Assembly (NCBI GenBank): GCA_900074885.1 | Contig: FJUW01000007.1 | Coordinates: 376,826 to 440,825, forward strand | Length of the DNA: 64,000 nt | Direction of reading: 5' to 3' | From: Rhynchosporium graminicola | Lineage: Eukaryota > Ascomycota > Leotiomycetes > Helotiales > Ploettnerulaceae | In this document: in pieces, positions 22,550-33,648 of the stretch | Position numbering within the stretch: the first letter of the stretch is position 1 | Layout of the letters: every line of letters starts with the position of its first letter | The notes under the pieces: model-generated | Databases searched by the model: none | What the model saw: the letters and a program-made list of their open reading frames with translations, nothing else | What the model was told of the DNA's origin: nothing | Made by a program: the position numbers and the translations under genes

Positions 22550-25500
22550 TATAGCCCTAGCTACTACTTCCCTAGGAAGTCACGAATATACCTCTTAAAG
22601 GCTATATTCGGTAGAGGTTTTATCAGTATATCAGCTATTATCTCCGTAGTATTCAGATATTTAATACTGATCATACCCTAATTTACTAGTTACCTGATAT
22701 AGTAGTATCTGACCTCAATATGTTTCGACTTTGCATAAGCCACAAGGTCTTTTACAAGCGTAATACAAGCTATATTATCGCTGTAAATAGGTACTAACAG
22801 ACCTATAGACAGGTATTACATATACCCTAATTCGATCAGAAGTCCTCTGATCCATATTCCTACTTTGCAAGCTTCTATAACTACTATATACTCTGATTGA
22901 CTAGTAGAGAGTACTACAGACCTCTGCTTAGTACTAGACTATATTACTAGTCCATTATTTAAGGTAAATATATACCCTGAAGTCGACAATCGATCTTCTA
23001 GGTCTCCGGCGTAGTCAGTATCGCAGAAACTATGCAATTTAACTCCCGGGGAGTCAGATTCACCTTCTAATTTGAGCTTCTAACTCTTAGTACCCTTAAT
23101 ATACCTTATAGTACGGGTCTATGAATTCCGGTGCTATATCGCCGGATTACTGCAAAATCTTAATAATTGCCTAATAGAGTACGATACATTAAACCTCGTA
23201 CTACGTGCTAACTATATAGCAGTACTAATAGCACTCTAGTACTCTGATTGATCAGTTAACTCCTCTCCTAGTTCTGAAGCTATATAGGCGTTTCGATCAG
23301 AATCAGGTATATTAACTGCACTCGCTTCCTGAAGTCGGAACCTTTCTAGTATACTATTTATGACGGCGCATGGTATATGTAGCAGATACGGGCCAGTATC
23401 GGTGCCTTAGGCATACCCTCCTTATATATATAGAAGGTGCAGACTCCTTCAGAGCTCTGCATCTTTCTGTTTCCTTCGTACCAGACCATATAAGATCGCT
23501 CTTAGCCTCCCTACTTGTTTATTCTTGCTTATATACCGCCTTGAGTCTTATGTCGTTACACTATTTATATAGACCTCCTAGTCTAACTATAATATACGCC
23601 TCTTTCTATCTCTAGTAACTCTTATGCTAAGAATCACCTATACTTCTCTAAGATCTTTAATCTCCTATAGAGCTCTAATAGCGTCTATAGTACTCTATAC
23701 TTTCTAGAGATCTTTTCTAATAACTAGCATATCATTAACATAGAGGAGTATAATCTCTCCTCTCTTCTTATTAATAAATATACTAGATTCATTGAAAATA
23801 GGTTCAAAACCTAGTGTTTTCAACCCCCTATATCCGGTAATATACTACTCCCTTCTAGACTATTTCAGCCCGTATAAGGCTAATAAGAGTAATAGTACTT
23901 ACTAGTTTATAATTCTAATAGCTTTTCGGAGAGCCTTAGTAGGTCTCATATAGACCTTAGCATATAGTTCAGGCCTTAGATAGGCTAAAACTACGTTATA
24001 TTAATAGTATTCCAGGTCCTCTTACGCTACTATAGCTAGTAATATACGTAGGCTTTCCATCTTCAAGGTAAGGCTAAAGGTTTCCAGGTAATCTTCACCT
24101 AACCTCTGGCTAAACCCTTAAGCTATAAGTCTAGCCTTAAATCGATCAATAAGACTAGAAAGTATCAATTTAACTGCAAATACTATACGGCAACCTATAG
24201 TCCTTTAACCTTTAGGTAAATCGACTACCTTCTAGGTATTAAGAGACTATAGCTTAGCTACTTTAGTAGCAATTGCCTCCTCCTAGTATGACTTATTCTC
24301 ACTAGCTAGGGCTTCTGCTTCAGTATTTAGAACTATAATAGAGCCTTCTGAAGTAATATAGGCCCCCTAAGCCGAATAATCACTCTAATCAAAGTAGTCT
24401 TCTTTAATAGATTCTTAGACTTTTACTATAAGGTCTTCTTAGAGGGTGAGAGCTTTTATAGCTTTCTAAGTGCTAGTACGAACCCTAGCTAACCTTCTAG
24501 GAACTATTAGAATAGAGTCTAATTCAGACTCTTCTTTAGCTCCCTCTTCTTCTTCTGCTTCTGATACCGTATTACGAGTACGATCTTCTTCAGCTCCCTC
24601 TTCTTCTTCTGCTTCTAATACCGTATCACGAGTATAATCTTCTTTAGCTCCTATATCTATAATAATTATATTACCGTTAATCTCCTAATCTTCTAGAGTA
24701 TTAGAAGGGTATTTAGAGCTTCCGGCCCCCTGACCCTCTCTACTCTCTTCCGGTAGCTAGAGTAGTAGTTTCCCTATATAAATAGGTAGCTGAACCCTAT
24801 CCTATTTATCCCAGGGTAATACCAGGTCTCCAATTTGCCTGTTTTCTCCTTAGTTATACCGTAGCTTCTTATCCTTATAGAAGACCGGACTTGAAGACTT
24901 AATAATCTTCTTACTTATTAGATTATAGAACTTCCACTACTCTATAGTATTCTTATATCTAATGAATATAACTAGCATTCTAGTAGGTTCCAGTTTACTT
25001 ACTCTATGCTCCTTTAGTACATATATATAAGCTATATAACCCTATACCCTTAAATGCTTTATAGATAGTATTTTACCTATCTAAGCTTCTATAGGAGTCT
25101 TTCCCTCCGGCCCTATAGGAGTCCGGTTACGTATATACGCACAAGTAAGGGCTGCTTCAGCCCAGAAGATCAAGAGTAATTAAGCCTCTATTAGTATAGC
25201 ACGTATTAGGGTAATCAAGGTTCTATTTAACCTTTCTAACACTCCGACCTGCCACTAAGAGTATACCGTAGTAAACTCAAATTATACTACTCCAAATTTA
25301 ACCTCCTGTATAGCTCTTAAAGCCCGGAATTCAGGAGTATTATCTAGCCTAATAGAGAGCAGTTTCTCAGTACTCTCTACTTCTACTTCTAACTTCCATT
25401 TAGTCAGAATTTCGTCGATATCTCTCCGGTGCCCAAATAGCATCTAAATACGTCAAGTCGCCTTATTAGTTATTATAAGTATTATAGTATCTCCCTCAAG

Positions 25501-26250
25501 GCTAGGAGTACTAATTAGTCCCTACTAGTCGATATGAACCTTTCTAAGGATTCTGTCGGTTCTTTCTAGACGAGTTCTATTAATAATCCGAATAGCCTTT
25601 ACTATAGCACACCCGGCATAGTGATCTTAGAGCTTCTATACCGGTATATCTAATCCAGAAGTCACTTTATCGACTCCTTTTATAGTACTATAAGATAAGT
25701 AACTAAGTCGTCGGTATAAGAGGGTTACTTACTTCCCTATATCTTCTGTACTAGTAACATAAGCTATTTCTACTACATTTAAGAAGTAAGCTCTTCTAAT
25801 TCTATGAGCTACTCTAATTACTCTCTCCTAGAGAGTAAGAAGTAGCCCCGTATCAGGTGCTTCCTCTATACGTATCGATATACCTCTATCTTAGAGCTAG
25901 AGTACTGAAATTAGGTTTCCAGAAAGACCTAGTATATGAAGTACTCCGGTAATCTTAACTATACGCCTTTCTCTATATACCAGGATATCTAGGGATATAA
26001 CGCCTTTAGCGATTCCTTCTAGTATACTACCGTTTATAGTACTGATCTTAACTATATGATTTAGAGGTTTATAAGTATTAAAAACACTCCGGTTAAACGT
26101 CATATATCAGGAACACCTAGAGTCCACTATCCAATTAGTAGGTGCTTTCGCTCCTACTGCTATCTAGCAATTATCTAGAGCTTAATTAGCTACCTCACTC
26201 TTCGGCTTCTCTCCAGCTATCGGTAAAGGACTAGTAGAAGGGTCGGTATT
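22550..26250 (-). pseudogene. Copia-2 pol, inactivated and interrupted
   Basis: The protease/pre-integrase region includes 26103-25897 (MTFNRSVFNTYKPL, ending LGLSGNLISVL). The integrase core has VHID with the first Asp near 25530, IRLDNTPEF with the second Asp near 25350, and ERLNRTLI with the Glu near 25230. Reverse transcriptase spans about 24300-23565, with the YVDD box reading LYVNDMLVI near 23720. It is split at 23358/23561 by a solo LTR. RNase H lies at about 23180-22600 (STSGYIF, SQSEYIVVIEACK, YSDNIACITL, KSKHIEVRYYY). Stops are TAG/TAA at Trp/Gln sites. Domain order and motifs make the copia assignment firm. Confidence 0.9.
23359..23560 (+). mobile_element. Solo LTR of Gypsy-C in Copia-2
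   Basis: This 202-bp LTR is flanked by a perfect 5-bp target duplication CTATT (23354-23358 and 23561-23565). It matches the LTRs of the element at 60460-62654 and the partial LTR at 63914. Starting TATGACGG and ending CGTTACA, it contains a TATATATATAG box. No internal sequence remains, so LTR-LTR recombination removed the body. It is younger than Copia-2. The open frame 23370-23615 within it is a non-coding LTR frame, seen again at 60480-60665. Confidence 0.92.
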
Positions 26251-27240
26251 ACCCTTCTTACCCTCTTTCTTTAGCTCAGTATACTCTCTTAAGTAGTAAC
26301 CTATTTTACTGCAATTATAGCACTTGATCTTAGCTTTTACGTTAGTTGCTTTTATAGCTTACTCTTTAGTCTTCTGAATAATAGACTTTAGTATAGACCT
26401 TTCTATCTCTATATACTAGCTGATAATTACTTCCCAGGTTAAATTTCCTCCTAATTCTAGTGATACTAGAGGGCCGTGGAATTCTGAGTTATATACCCTT
26501 AGTGCTTTAAATAGTATAGTTGTTTTAAGTATATCAGAGGGTATCTCCTATATAGAGATCTCTCTAATCTCTCTCTATAAGCTAGTCAATTTACTAGTAA
26601 TAGAAATAATATTATAGTCACTCCCTAAGGTAGTTTCAAAGCTTAAGAACTCCCTCAGTTTAGAGGCTAGGTTCATAGCCGATACTAGTACGTATATCTG
26701 CCGTAAAGCCTCCTATTAACCTTTAGCAGTAGGTAATTCTGCTATTAAGATTAATAATTATTAAGAATATATACTAAGTATTATAGTACACGCTTTAGCG
26801 TTCTTCCTAGTAGACCTTAAAGGATCTACTACCTCTAGCACCTTAGAATCTTTCCCTTTACTACTCTTCTTCTCAGGGGTTTCCTTAGTATTCTCGCCTA
26901 GTCCTAGGATATTAACCTGTTCTAAAAGACCACTAGAAACACCTCCAAAACCTATTCTAGGGTCACTATATCTACCAGGGGGATACCCTATACAGCCTAG
27001 GGTAGAGTATACCTTAATAATACTCTCCTCAGGCCCCTCTATTACTACTCTCTAGAGCTCCTTACTCTATAGTAGTAACCTGACTTACAGTGACCAGACT
27101 CTATAATTAGAGCCTATTAGCCTTACCACTCTCGGCTTCTCTCCTCCGTAATCACTCATACTTCCGTATAGTATAGTAATATACCTATTAGTAAAGAAGT
27201 AGTAGAAAAGGTACTGAAAGTAACTTTTAATAGTTCTTGA
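26251..27240 (-). pseudogene. Copia-2 gag, inactivated
   Basis: The zinc knuckle at about 26335-26296 reads KCYNCSKIGYYLREY: the first two Cys survive, while the His and last Cys positions are Tyr, as expected from CpA and TpG mutation. The upstream frame is open over long stretches but has RIP stops. It encodes the structural nucleocapsid protein by position and knuckle. Confidence 0.75.
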
Positions 27241-27297
27241 AAGAATTCAATTTCAACGGTCTTATATAAGTAAAATAACGCTACGGGGCTCAGAACC

Positions 27298-27550
27298 TAT
27301 TGGATTTGAATTCGATAGAGGTTCAATTTCTATAGAAGGAAGTAGCTATATATATAGGTATCTGTATAGTAATCCAAGTAATCCAAGTACGTACCTTACG
27401 TACTATCGACGGTACTTCCGGTACTTCCGGTACTAGCAAATTAGTTGAGTACGCTATTCAACTCCGGTACTTCCGGTACCTTCGGGACGTTGAATACGCT
27501 ACTCCGTACCATAATCTGTACTGTACTGCTAGCACTACCTATACTCAACA
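27298..27550 (-). repeat. Copia-2 5' LTR
   Basis: This is the 253-bp partner of 22255-22507, with a few extra TpG-to-TpA and CpA-to-TpA changes. The primer-binding region (plus strand CGGGGCTCAGAACC) abuts it on the left, and the CTACT duplication follows on the right. Confidence 0.92.
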
Positions 27551-27555
27551 CTACT

Positions 27556-28254
27556 ATCAATCGCATACGAAAAGCTTGACTTGAATCATGCTAAGCACCT
27601 CCAATCAAACGATTAACTATAATCGCACTTTCAAAACTTCAAAAGAAAATAACGTTATTCGATAATCAGATGAGATAATCAGATGATTAGTCATAGTCGA
27701 CAAGTGCAAAGCATGGGATTGCTGCTACTGCTTGAGCCAGAACGAGTTTTTTTAAGGTTCTTTTTGCTCTAAAGTCAAGACTAGATTTATGAATATAAGC
27801 TTGAGAAAGACTTTCTGATAGCTAACATGAAGACTATAAGGCAGACAGAAACGTAGTTTCAGTTTTATGAGAAGAAGCAATAGCTGTTATATATGAGTAG
27901 AATGAAAATGAATATGCGAGATAATATGTAGAAGAAAGACAACTTGAGTTTGAAATCTAGAAATTCAAAGACTCGCCTTGAATAGTTCTTGTTGTATAAA
28001 TACTATTCAGGGCTCCTAGTATTAATCTGTACAGTCGGTATTCAACTAATGACTCTATTGAAGATAGCGAAGTCCCTGATTCAAATCACCCATTTCCTCC
28101 CCTATTTTCTAGAGTAAATCCATAGAAATGTATATATATAAATATCTATTGGAATTTTCTAATATTATATACAATATGTTAAAGATGTTTAAATGAAGCA
28201 AATAAACTATTCTCATTTTCTGACCAGTTGTCAACACAAGCTTCTCCATCGTTT
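27556..28254. other. Unique-looking AT-rich DNA, no gene seen
   Basis: Here the low-RIP island begins: CA and TG are common again. No frame is convincing. GATAATCAGATGA occurs twice around 27660-27690. I see nothing else to annotate. Confidence 0.5.
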
Positions 28255-28992
28255 TCAAAAGCTGTGAAGTGATGTAATTCGATTAAAATAAGAGCATTGG
28301 TTCAATCGCTCCTCTAGGGTTGGATCAGAACTAGCACAAGAAAGAGATGAATTCAAGGAAAGCAATTTGGATAAATGACACCCTAGGTTCGATTGGAGAG
28401 TCTTCGATAAGAGAATTGTAATGACTTTCGACGGAACATCTGAGTTTGAGATATAAGGAAGCGAAAGACTTATCACAACGTACGACAGTTTGATTGAATC
28501 CGGGATGGTATGGTAAGAGTGATTATGGTTGCAGTATGGCAGTGGACAGCCCAGATGTGGTTTTATGATAATATTAGAATATAAATACTCACGAATGAAT
28601 CCTTGAGATACAGTAATGGGGAGTGGTGGAGCATTTGAGGCGTGACAAGTTGAAATTGCTTTTAAATTGGCGACAATGAAAGAAAAGTATGTGAAGTAAT
28701 GACAAGGACTCAAGTAGAGACAGGTTACAATCATGACAAATTCCATCGAGAGTAAGGTTGGATTTACTCGGGTCTTCGATAGAGTATAGCTAGAAAGGAT
28801 AACACTACGAGAGAGAGGTGTTATCAAGTCTATTTCGTTTCTCATACAATCTTTCGGTATCAAGAAAATATTTTCAAGAATTTCATGTATTCTCTTCTCA
28901 GTTATCAGTAGAGCTTGGCTGACTAGTATCAAGAGGTATATTAATGTAGACTTATGGCAAGTAATATTGATACCAAGTGCTTGACTTGACAC
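28255..28992 (-). CDS. Hypothetical open frame, 245 codons
   Basis: This is the longest uninterrupted frame of the window, in sequence that is not RIP-mutated. The translation starts MSSQALGINITC and has two hydrophobic stretches (STLIYLLILVSQALLIT near the start and FVMIVTCLYLS in the middle), a run of Cys/His in the C-terminal half (CPLPYCNHNHSYH), and ends SLHSF. I recognise no domain. A consensus fungal 5' splice site (GTGAGT) occurs inside it near 28593, so the true gene, if any, may be spliced differently. It could also be an open frame by chance in AT-rich DNA. Confidence 0.25.
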   Translation of the reverse strand: MSSQALGINITCHKSTLIYLLILVSQALLITEKRIHEILENIFLIPKDCMRNEIDLITPLSRSVILSSYTLSKTRVNPTLLSMEFVMIVTCLYLSPCHYFTYFSFIVANLKAISTCHASNAPPLPITVSQGFIREYLYSNIIIKPHLGCPLPYCNHNHSYHTIPDSIKLSYVVISLSLPYISNSDVPSKVITILLSKTLQSNLGCHLSKLLSLNSSLSCASSDPTLEERLNQCSYFNRITSLHSF

Positions 28993-29458
28993 AAGCTGTA
29001 GCGTCGCTCAGCGACATCAATTTTCTCGTTCTGAGTCATTCTCAAATTGGCCTTTCGCGAGATGTAGAGATTAAAACCATAAGGATAGCTCTCAATTTAT
29101 AGTTCTATTTATAGAAGTTGCTAAAGATATCCGGGAGAAGATTATGAGGGAAGGACTGAATCTACGATAGACAGATTACAGGAGAACAAAGCTGCGGTCT
29201 TTGTGACGACCTGAAATCTTTATGAGCGTAATGCCAGAAATATGTCCTTCAGTATCACGAAACGGAAAATCACAGAAAGAAATCATTAAGCGTAAGAAGT
29301 TTTAAAGGACATGGATTGCCCCGAAATTTTAGGTAAACAGAGCGACAATCAGCAGTGCTGCTATCACCAGTAGACTAAGGAAGAGGATTATCTACTATTC
29401 TCAAGATCAGAATCACGATAGCAAAAAGTAAGCTCAAATTTGCTTATCTATTCATTCT
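28993..29458. other. Non-coding or unresolved spacer
   Basis: Normal CA/TG content and no long frame. The last 20 bp (CTATTCATTCTGTGCTAG) resemble a pyrimidine-rich 3' splice site leading into the frame that follows, but this is only suggestive. Confidence 0.35.
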
Positions 29459-29908
29459 GTGCTAGATAACGGGTGGCTACCTCATACCAAGAGCTTCCTT
29501 CAAAGAGGAGGCGAGCCTGAGAGTGCCCTCAAAATTTTGTTTGAGCACACCAGAGATGATGATAATTGGGCTGGAGATGGCACGCACATGGAGGACTTTG
29601 AGGAGGATGTTATGGCTTTGCCAGAGTGTCGGAAAGATCATGAGATCGGATTTACGGCTTTGGCTTGCGGAATGCCAAAATGGATTCGTTTATATTTTAA
29701 GAAATATACAAAGTTCCCTTCAATGCTAGAATCATTGTCGCTTTCAAATACTGCAATCTGTTATTGAGAGTAACGATGACCTTCTGAAAGTAGAATTACT
29801 GAATTCTATTCTCCGTGAGATGTCTGCTAATCTGGCTGTCGGAAATGGAGTCACTCGAGTAAGACTTTTGATAGAAAGATTACGGAATTTCAAGTTTCCA
29901 TGATAAGG
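29459..29908 (+). pseudogene. Unknown gene fragment with a frameshift
   Basis: A frame from 29459 (no ATG; opens at GTG after TAG) encodes an acidic segment (HTRDDDNWAGDGTHMEDFEE) and FTALACGMPKWIRLYFKKY. Near 29730 protein-like sequence moves to another frame, which continues ESNDDLLKVELLNSILREM and stops in TGA at about 29908. The charged, Leu-rich pattern could be from an ankyrin-type or helical repeat protein, but no motif is firm. The frameshift, together with normal dinucleotides, suggests decay by indel rather than RIP. Confidence 0.4.
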
Positions 29909-29910
29909 TG

Positions 29911-30741
29911 GATTGTATTGAGTGCTACGCATGTTATTTTCTGACATCAGTAATTCAATGAGCTCATCATCATTCAGAAACCCTGAATAGCTGCTCAGGA
30001 GCACGGAATCCTTTTTCAAAGACTTTGAGGGATATTGAGTGACTCTAATAAAATATTGCTTTTTCTATCGAAGTAGTAGTCAGATAGAGCGCGTTTGTAG
30101 AACGATTTACAAGGCGGTATGTTGATATAATGCTCTTTTCAGAGGAAGTGCCCGTACTTTAGTGTAGAGGGTTCGTCCAAAGGGAGTATAAACCTTATCA
30201 AATGACTGACAGCGAGCAAAGACATCATCAAGATAGAAGAAAAGTTTGTGTTTATCATAGGAGAAACATCAGTAATATTCAAATAAATAATCAGAAACAA
30301 TATGCGTTGGGTGCAAAATTCTCTTGATTATCCGATGTATCGGATAATTTCAATGGCGCAGATGGTAAAATCGTAGGCGATTCATGAATGAAGGCTTCCA
30401 GATTAAATCCCTACTGTCGAATGATCCTGCGTTGTACAGTCGCTTCTTTATAGACCTTTCACCTAAAAAAAATTGAACAGATTTCCCCCTGATTTATAAT
30501 GGGTTCAAGAATCTACAGGATCTCAAATCACCAACTTTCCGAACCTTGGATCAAATACATCTTTTGGGAAATGACTCTCTAAGCTTGAAACTCCTTGATT
30601 TGCTCATGTATGGACGGATAGTGGAAATCATGCTGTATCAGGAGCTACAATCGCTGAAGAAGTCTGTCTTCTTCATCTAATTTCTCATCCTCTACCTCAT
30701 CATTCTTCTAGAATGGGAGCTTTAAATACTATGAAATTGTT
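29911..30741. other. No gene recognised
   Basis: A minus-strand open frame here (29744-30019) is an opposite-strand shadow. A perfect 10-bp dyad with a 2-nt centre, ATTATCCGAT-GT-ATCGGATAAT, lies at 30327-30348. It is followed at 30354 by TGGCGCAGATGG, which resembles a Pol III A box. Confidence 0.45.
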
Positions 30742-31565
30742 GTGATGCACTTGCTGGAATTGCATCCTCACATTCTCCTTTGGAGGCGGGTAACATTGCC
30801 GAAAATATTGAACTACACAAGGAAATCTTGGCCTCGGACTGCATGGTCTATAAAAAGACAATCAATCCTGCATCTCACTCGTATGATCTTCCTAAGCGCT
30901 CTGCGGCCGCGGTTCCCCAAACACCAAGATCTCAGTATCGCATCGAACACACACCCATTGGCCTGCTGGTCGGCCTATGAAGATGACCTGGAAGATGCGA
31001 TGCCCTTCAGTCACCTTTCCAATTCCCAACCTTCGAACACACGCTCTCAAAAACGGGTCAAGCGGGCGAAGCACACGGAACACAACGATATGGAAACCCC
31101 TTCTTCCCATTCCCTCAGCATCGCAAAACAAGTGACTACAGCCACCTCGTCTGTCAATATGCAGGAGAGCGAAGAGATCCCTATCCGTGGATACTAGACG
31201 CTGAGTACTATCGAATCAAAATCGTGTACTGTCTTACATTTTCTTAAGAAATCTTACTGGAACCTTATGGAATATCGCAGAGAAAATCCATCCCCAGGAG
31301 CGTCTCGAGCAGCAGGGGCAGGAAAGACTCGGGACCGTCGCCTGTGCAAGAACGGGATATAAATAGACCTCGTAGGAATCTGCGATTCTCGTCCGACAAC
31401 AATAAACTTCTACTATAGCTGAAAAGAAAGGGTTTATCGTGGGACGAGGTCACAGACTACTTCCCGGGGAGAAGCAAAGGGACATTGCAGGTGCATTATA
31501 GTACTAAGTCAAAGCCTCGTTCAGGGACGTCAAAGAGTGCAAAGAAACGCCGAAGGTCTAGATAA
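30742..31565 (+). pseudogene. SANT/Myb-like domain protein, broken
   Basis: The 3' part (about 31365-31565) encodes NRPRRNLRFSSDNNKLLL, a TAG stop (31416-31418), then LKRKGLSWDEVTDYFPGRSK, a short HYSTK block and a basic tail ending KKRRRSR and TAA (31563-31565). This is the SANT/Myb-like module with the GLSWDEV..FPGRSKGTLQ signature common at the C-terminus of fungal DNA-binding proteins. The TAG sits where Gln is usual, consistent with one RIP-type change. The upstream part (30742-31197) is Ser-rich with a basic KRVKRAKH patch; a competing frame (30780-30980) looks protein-like before about 30960, which suggests a frameshift. Joining 31186 to 31247 by a short GT-AG intron would keep the frame but is unproven. 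Confidence 0.6.
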
Positions 31566-32103
31566 ATTAAAGGCCACCTCTGTGCATAGTTAGGCATTAT
31601 TTCAGAACAGTGATTCATCTACAGCATGGTGTTGTTCATACTCGAGAATTATATTGCGTTGAAACCCTTGACACATCTGGATCAATTTCACAACACACCT
31701 TCTAGCATTTTCTCTATATCGAACCCACCCTTGTGATCTTTTCATATCTCAACTTCAAGGCAACTTGGCATAAGCCGAGGCATTCATTCCGTACCCTACG
31801 TCTTTAATATCCTCTTCCATATATCCATTTCCTCGAAAGAACTATGTCTATTGCTCAAGGATATCACTAGTGGCTACGGGGAGGATTATCCTAATGCTTT
31901 TATATCGTCCTTCTATCTGGATGCCGAAGTATACTAGAAGTATTAGTAATTTAAATACATATAGTAGATTGTGTGACGTACGACAGGCACTACTGAGCTT
32001 CTAGCCAAGTTCGCCCGCTGCTTCCTCTATGAGTTAGTTAAGTATATATCTGGATATCGCGGTCGACATTAAAACGGAAGACTAGTGCTATATCTCCAGG
32101 TCA
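31566..32103. other. Spacer, no gene recognised
   Basis: Low RIP up to about 31850, then more AT-rich. The minus strand has scattered open pieces that may belong to the decayed frame at 32104-32334, but no motif is seen. Confidence 0.4.
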
Positions 32104-32334
32104 GTGGAAGGCGCTAGCCCTTTGATATTTCCCAATTCCCTTGCATATGACTGCCTATCTTCAATAACAAGTGGACTTATGTGCTGCTCTATCTCATCTA
32201 TTTGCTTCTTAGCTAGGGCCCTTTCTGTTTGTTCCATAGCTACTAAACTTCTCAGTGGCACCTTCTGGTCGATATGCCTGATGCATAGACGGTAATACTT
32301 ATTGAGAGCTCCGATATTACGTTTGAAGCATATA
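32104..32334 (-). pseudogene. Unknown protein fragment
   Basis: A 77-codon minus-strand frame reads FKRNIGALNKYYRLCIRHI, then VPLRSLVAMEQTERALAKK, IDEIEQHISPLVIEDRQSY and WEISKG before a TAG. The amphipathic, Glu/Gln/Arg-rich pattern looks like genuine protein, unlike the plus-strand frame 32104-32295 over it. There is no Met start, and both ends run into stops, so it is probably one exon or a relic. Family not recognised. Confidence 0.35.
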
Positions 32335-33304
32335 AGTTGTCCTTATAAAGTAATATGACTGAATTCGATTATTATAAGAAATATCTAAATACTGTCCCTA
32401 CCGCGAAAGCCGTGCTGTATTACAGGGATAAGTCGTTCATTCAGGTCGAGAGATAGGTAGTCTCCGGGACTATCGTGGGCTTGCTATAATCCTTAAGATG
32501 TTTTGTAAAGATACGGCGATCGCTGTTGCAACTTAAGACAAGTTGAGTAAGCTCAAGTGAACACGAGACAAGTAAGGCGGGTAAGAGGTCACACTACACG
32601 GTATATCATAAGTTCTACTAGTAATTAATATCCAACTACTGAAGATGCCCAGAGAATCGATTGTTAAGATCATTTAGCTGTCGAAAGCCTATGTATCATT
32701 GCCTGCCCTGCCTTTACTATTTACTCTTTTCACAGCTCGTTCGTCCTAGTCCTGAAACGTCAAGTTGATTACTCGTTCTACTCTCCTTTATCACTCCCTC
32801 CTTCACGTATCTCGTGTGATTTAGATGCGTTCGAGTTGCCCGGTTCCAGGTTAGATAGTCGAGGCGCAGCCCACCTCCTTGGTATATATTACAGTTTGCG
32901 TTTCCCAATCCCATCTTACGCCCTGTACTACTATCAATAGAAAATAGCCGAGATATTAGCGAGCCAGAAGTCCAAGTTCTTAAGCAGCCACTCTCCTTTC
33001 ATCCGAGGTTTTAGGACCCGATCCAGGATCTACTACAGTCGACAGGTCTAGGTCGATCTAGTAATAGTAGAATACAATACAAATATAGTCCCTGATTTCT
33101 TAATCCGCAGTATACTACTTCTTGACGCGTGAGGGTAGTAGTAACCTCCAATAATTGCGTACCAGAGCTTCGACCTGTTGATAGCGACCAGGAGAATTCT
33201 CCGGAACTAAAACCTCGATGAATCTAGCCGGATTCTTAGACCTAGCAAGAGGGAGGAAGAACTAGCATATATATTATGATTTCGTTCTCTCTATCCTTAG
33301 TTTG
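32335..33304. other. No gene recognised
   Basis: Mixed dinucleotide content. The short minus-strand frame 32717-32914 has no motif and is surrounded by stops. Nothing here supports a gene. Confidence 0.45.
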
Positions 33305-33648
33305 CTATACACTTTGCTCTCCGAATGAATGAGTCTGCTTGTAAAGTATTTCGATAATATCCATTATGACAGGATCCACTTCGAAATTTGTGCAGCCTTT
33401 GAATGTATATATGGGCCCTTGGGTAAAGGACTGTGCTAGAAGCTCCGGATTTTCAGTCCTCAGAGACTGAAATGTGGCGAAATGGAAGGTAAATAGTATC
33501 TCCTCAGTAGATAGTATTGAGCACGATCTGGCGTTCGTGTAAATTTTAAGGGGCTGCACCATTTTGAGCTTCTTGAATTACTAAGGTAGTAAGAGATAGT
33601 CGTCGAGGTAAGCGGTGCAACGGTGATCAGACGATCTAAAGACACCAT
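33305..33648 (-). pseudogene. Unknown protein fragment, two overlapping frames
   Basis: Two overlapping minus-strand frames (33648-33460, starting MVSLDRLITVAPLTS; and 33562-33305, containing LFTFHFATFQSLRTENPELL and ending THSFGEQSV) may be one gene with a frame change near 33560. The second reads like a folded-domain fragment (PVIMDIIEILYKQTH). No domain is recognised, and I cannot choose between intron, frameshift and chance. Confidence 0.3.

Larger units (their letters stand above)
22255..27550 (-). mobile_element. Copia-2, complete Ty1/copia retrotransposon with nested solo LTR
   Basis: The 253-bp LTRs at 22255-22507 and 27298-27550 are flanked by a perfect target-site duplication CTACT (22250-22254, 27551-27555). 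On the minus strand the order is 5' LTR, primer-binding region (GGTTCTGAGCCCCG), gag with zinc knuckle, protease/pre-integrase, integrase, reverse transcriptase, RNase H, purine tract (GAAGTAAGGGGGC), 3' LTR. The LTRs differ by only a handful of transitions although the internal region is heavily mutated. A Gypsy-C solo LTR interrupts the reverse-transcriptase region. Confidence 0.94.

Noticed and set aside
23370..23615. Open frame repeated at 60480-60665
   Set aside because: Both lie mainly within Gypsy-C LTRs; similarity comes from the LTR, and the frame has no domain and is not shared by intent across element structure.
28020..28092. tRNA-like boxes (CTGTACAGTCGG and GATTCAAATC)
   Set aside because: The A- and B-box-like spacing is plausible, but the would-be acceptor and T stems do not pair, so this is not a tRNA gene.
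29744..30019. 91-codon minus-strand open frame
   Set aside because: It overlaps the more protein-like plus-strand frame ending at 29908 and has no motif.
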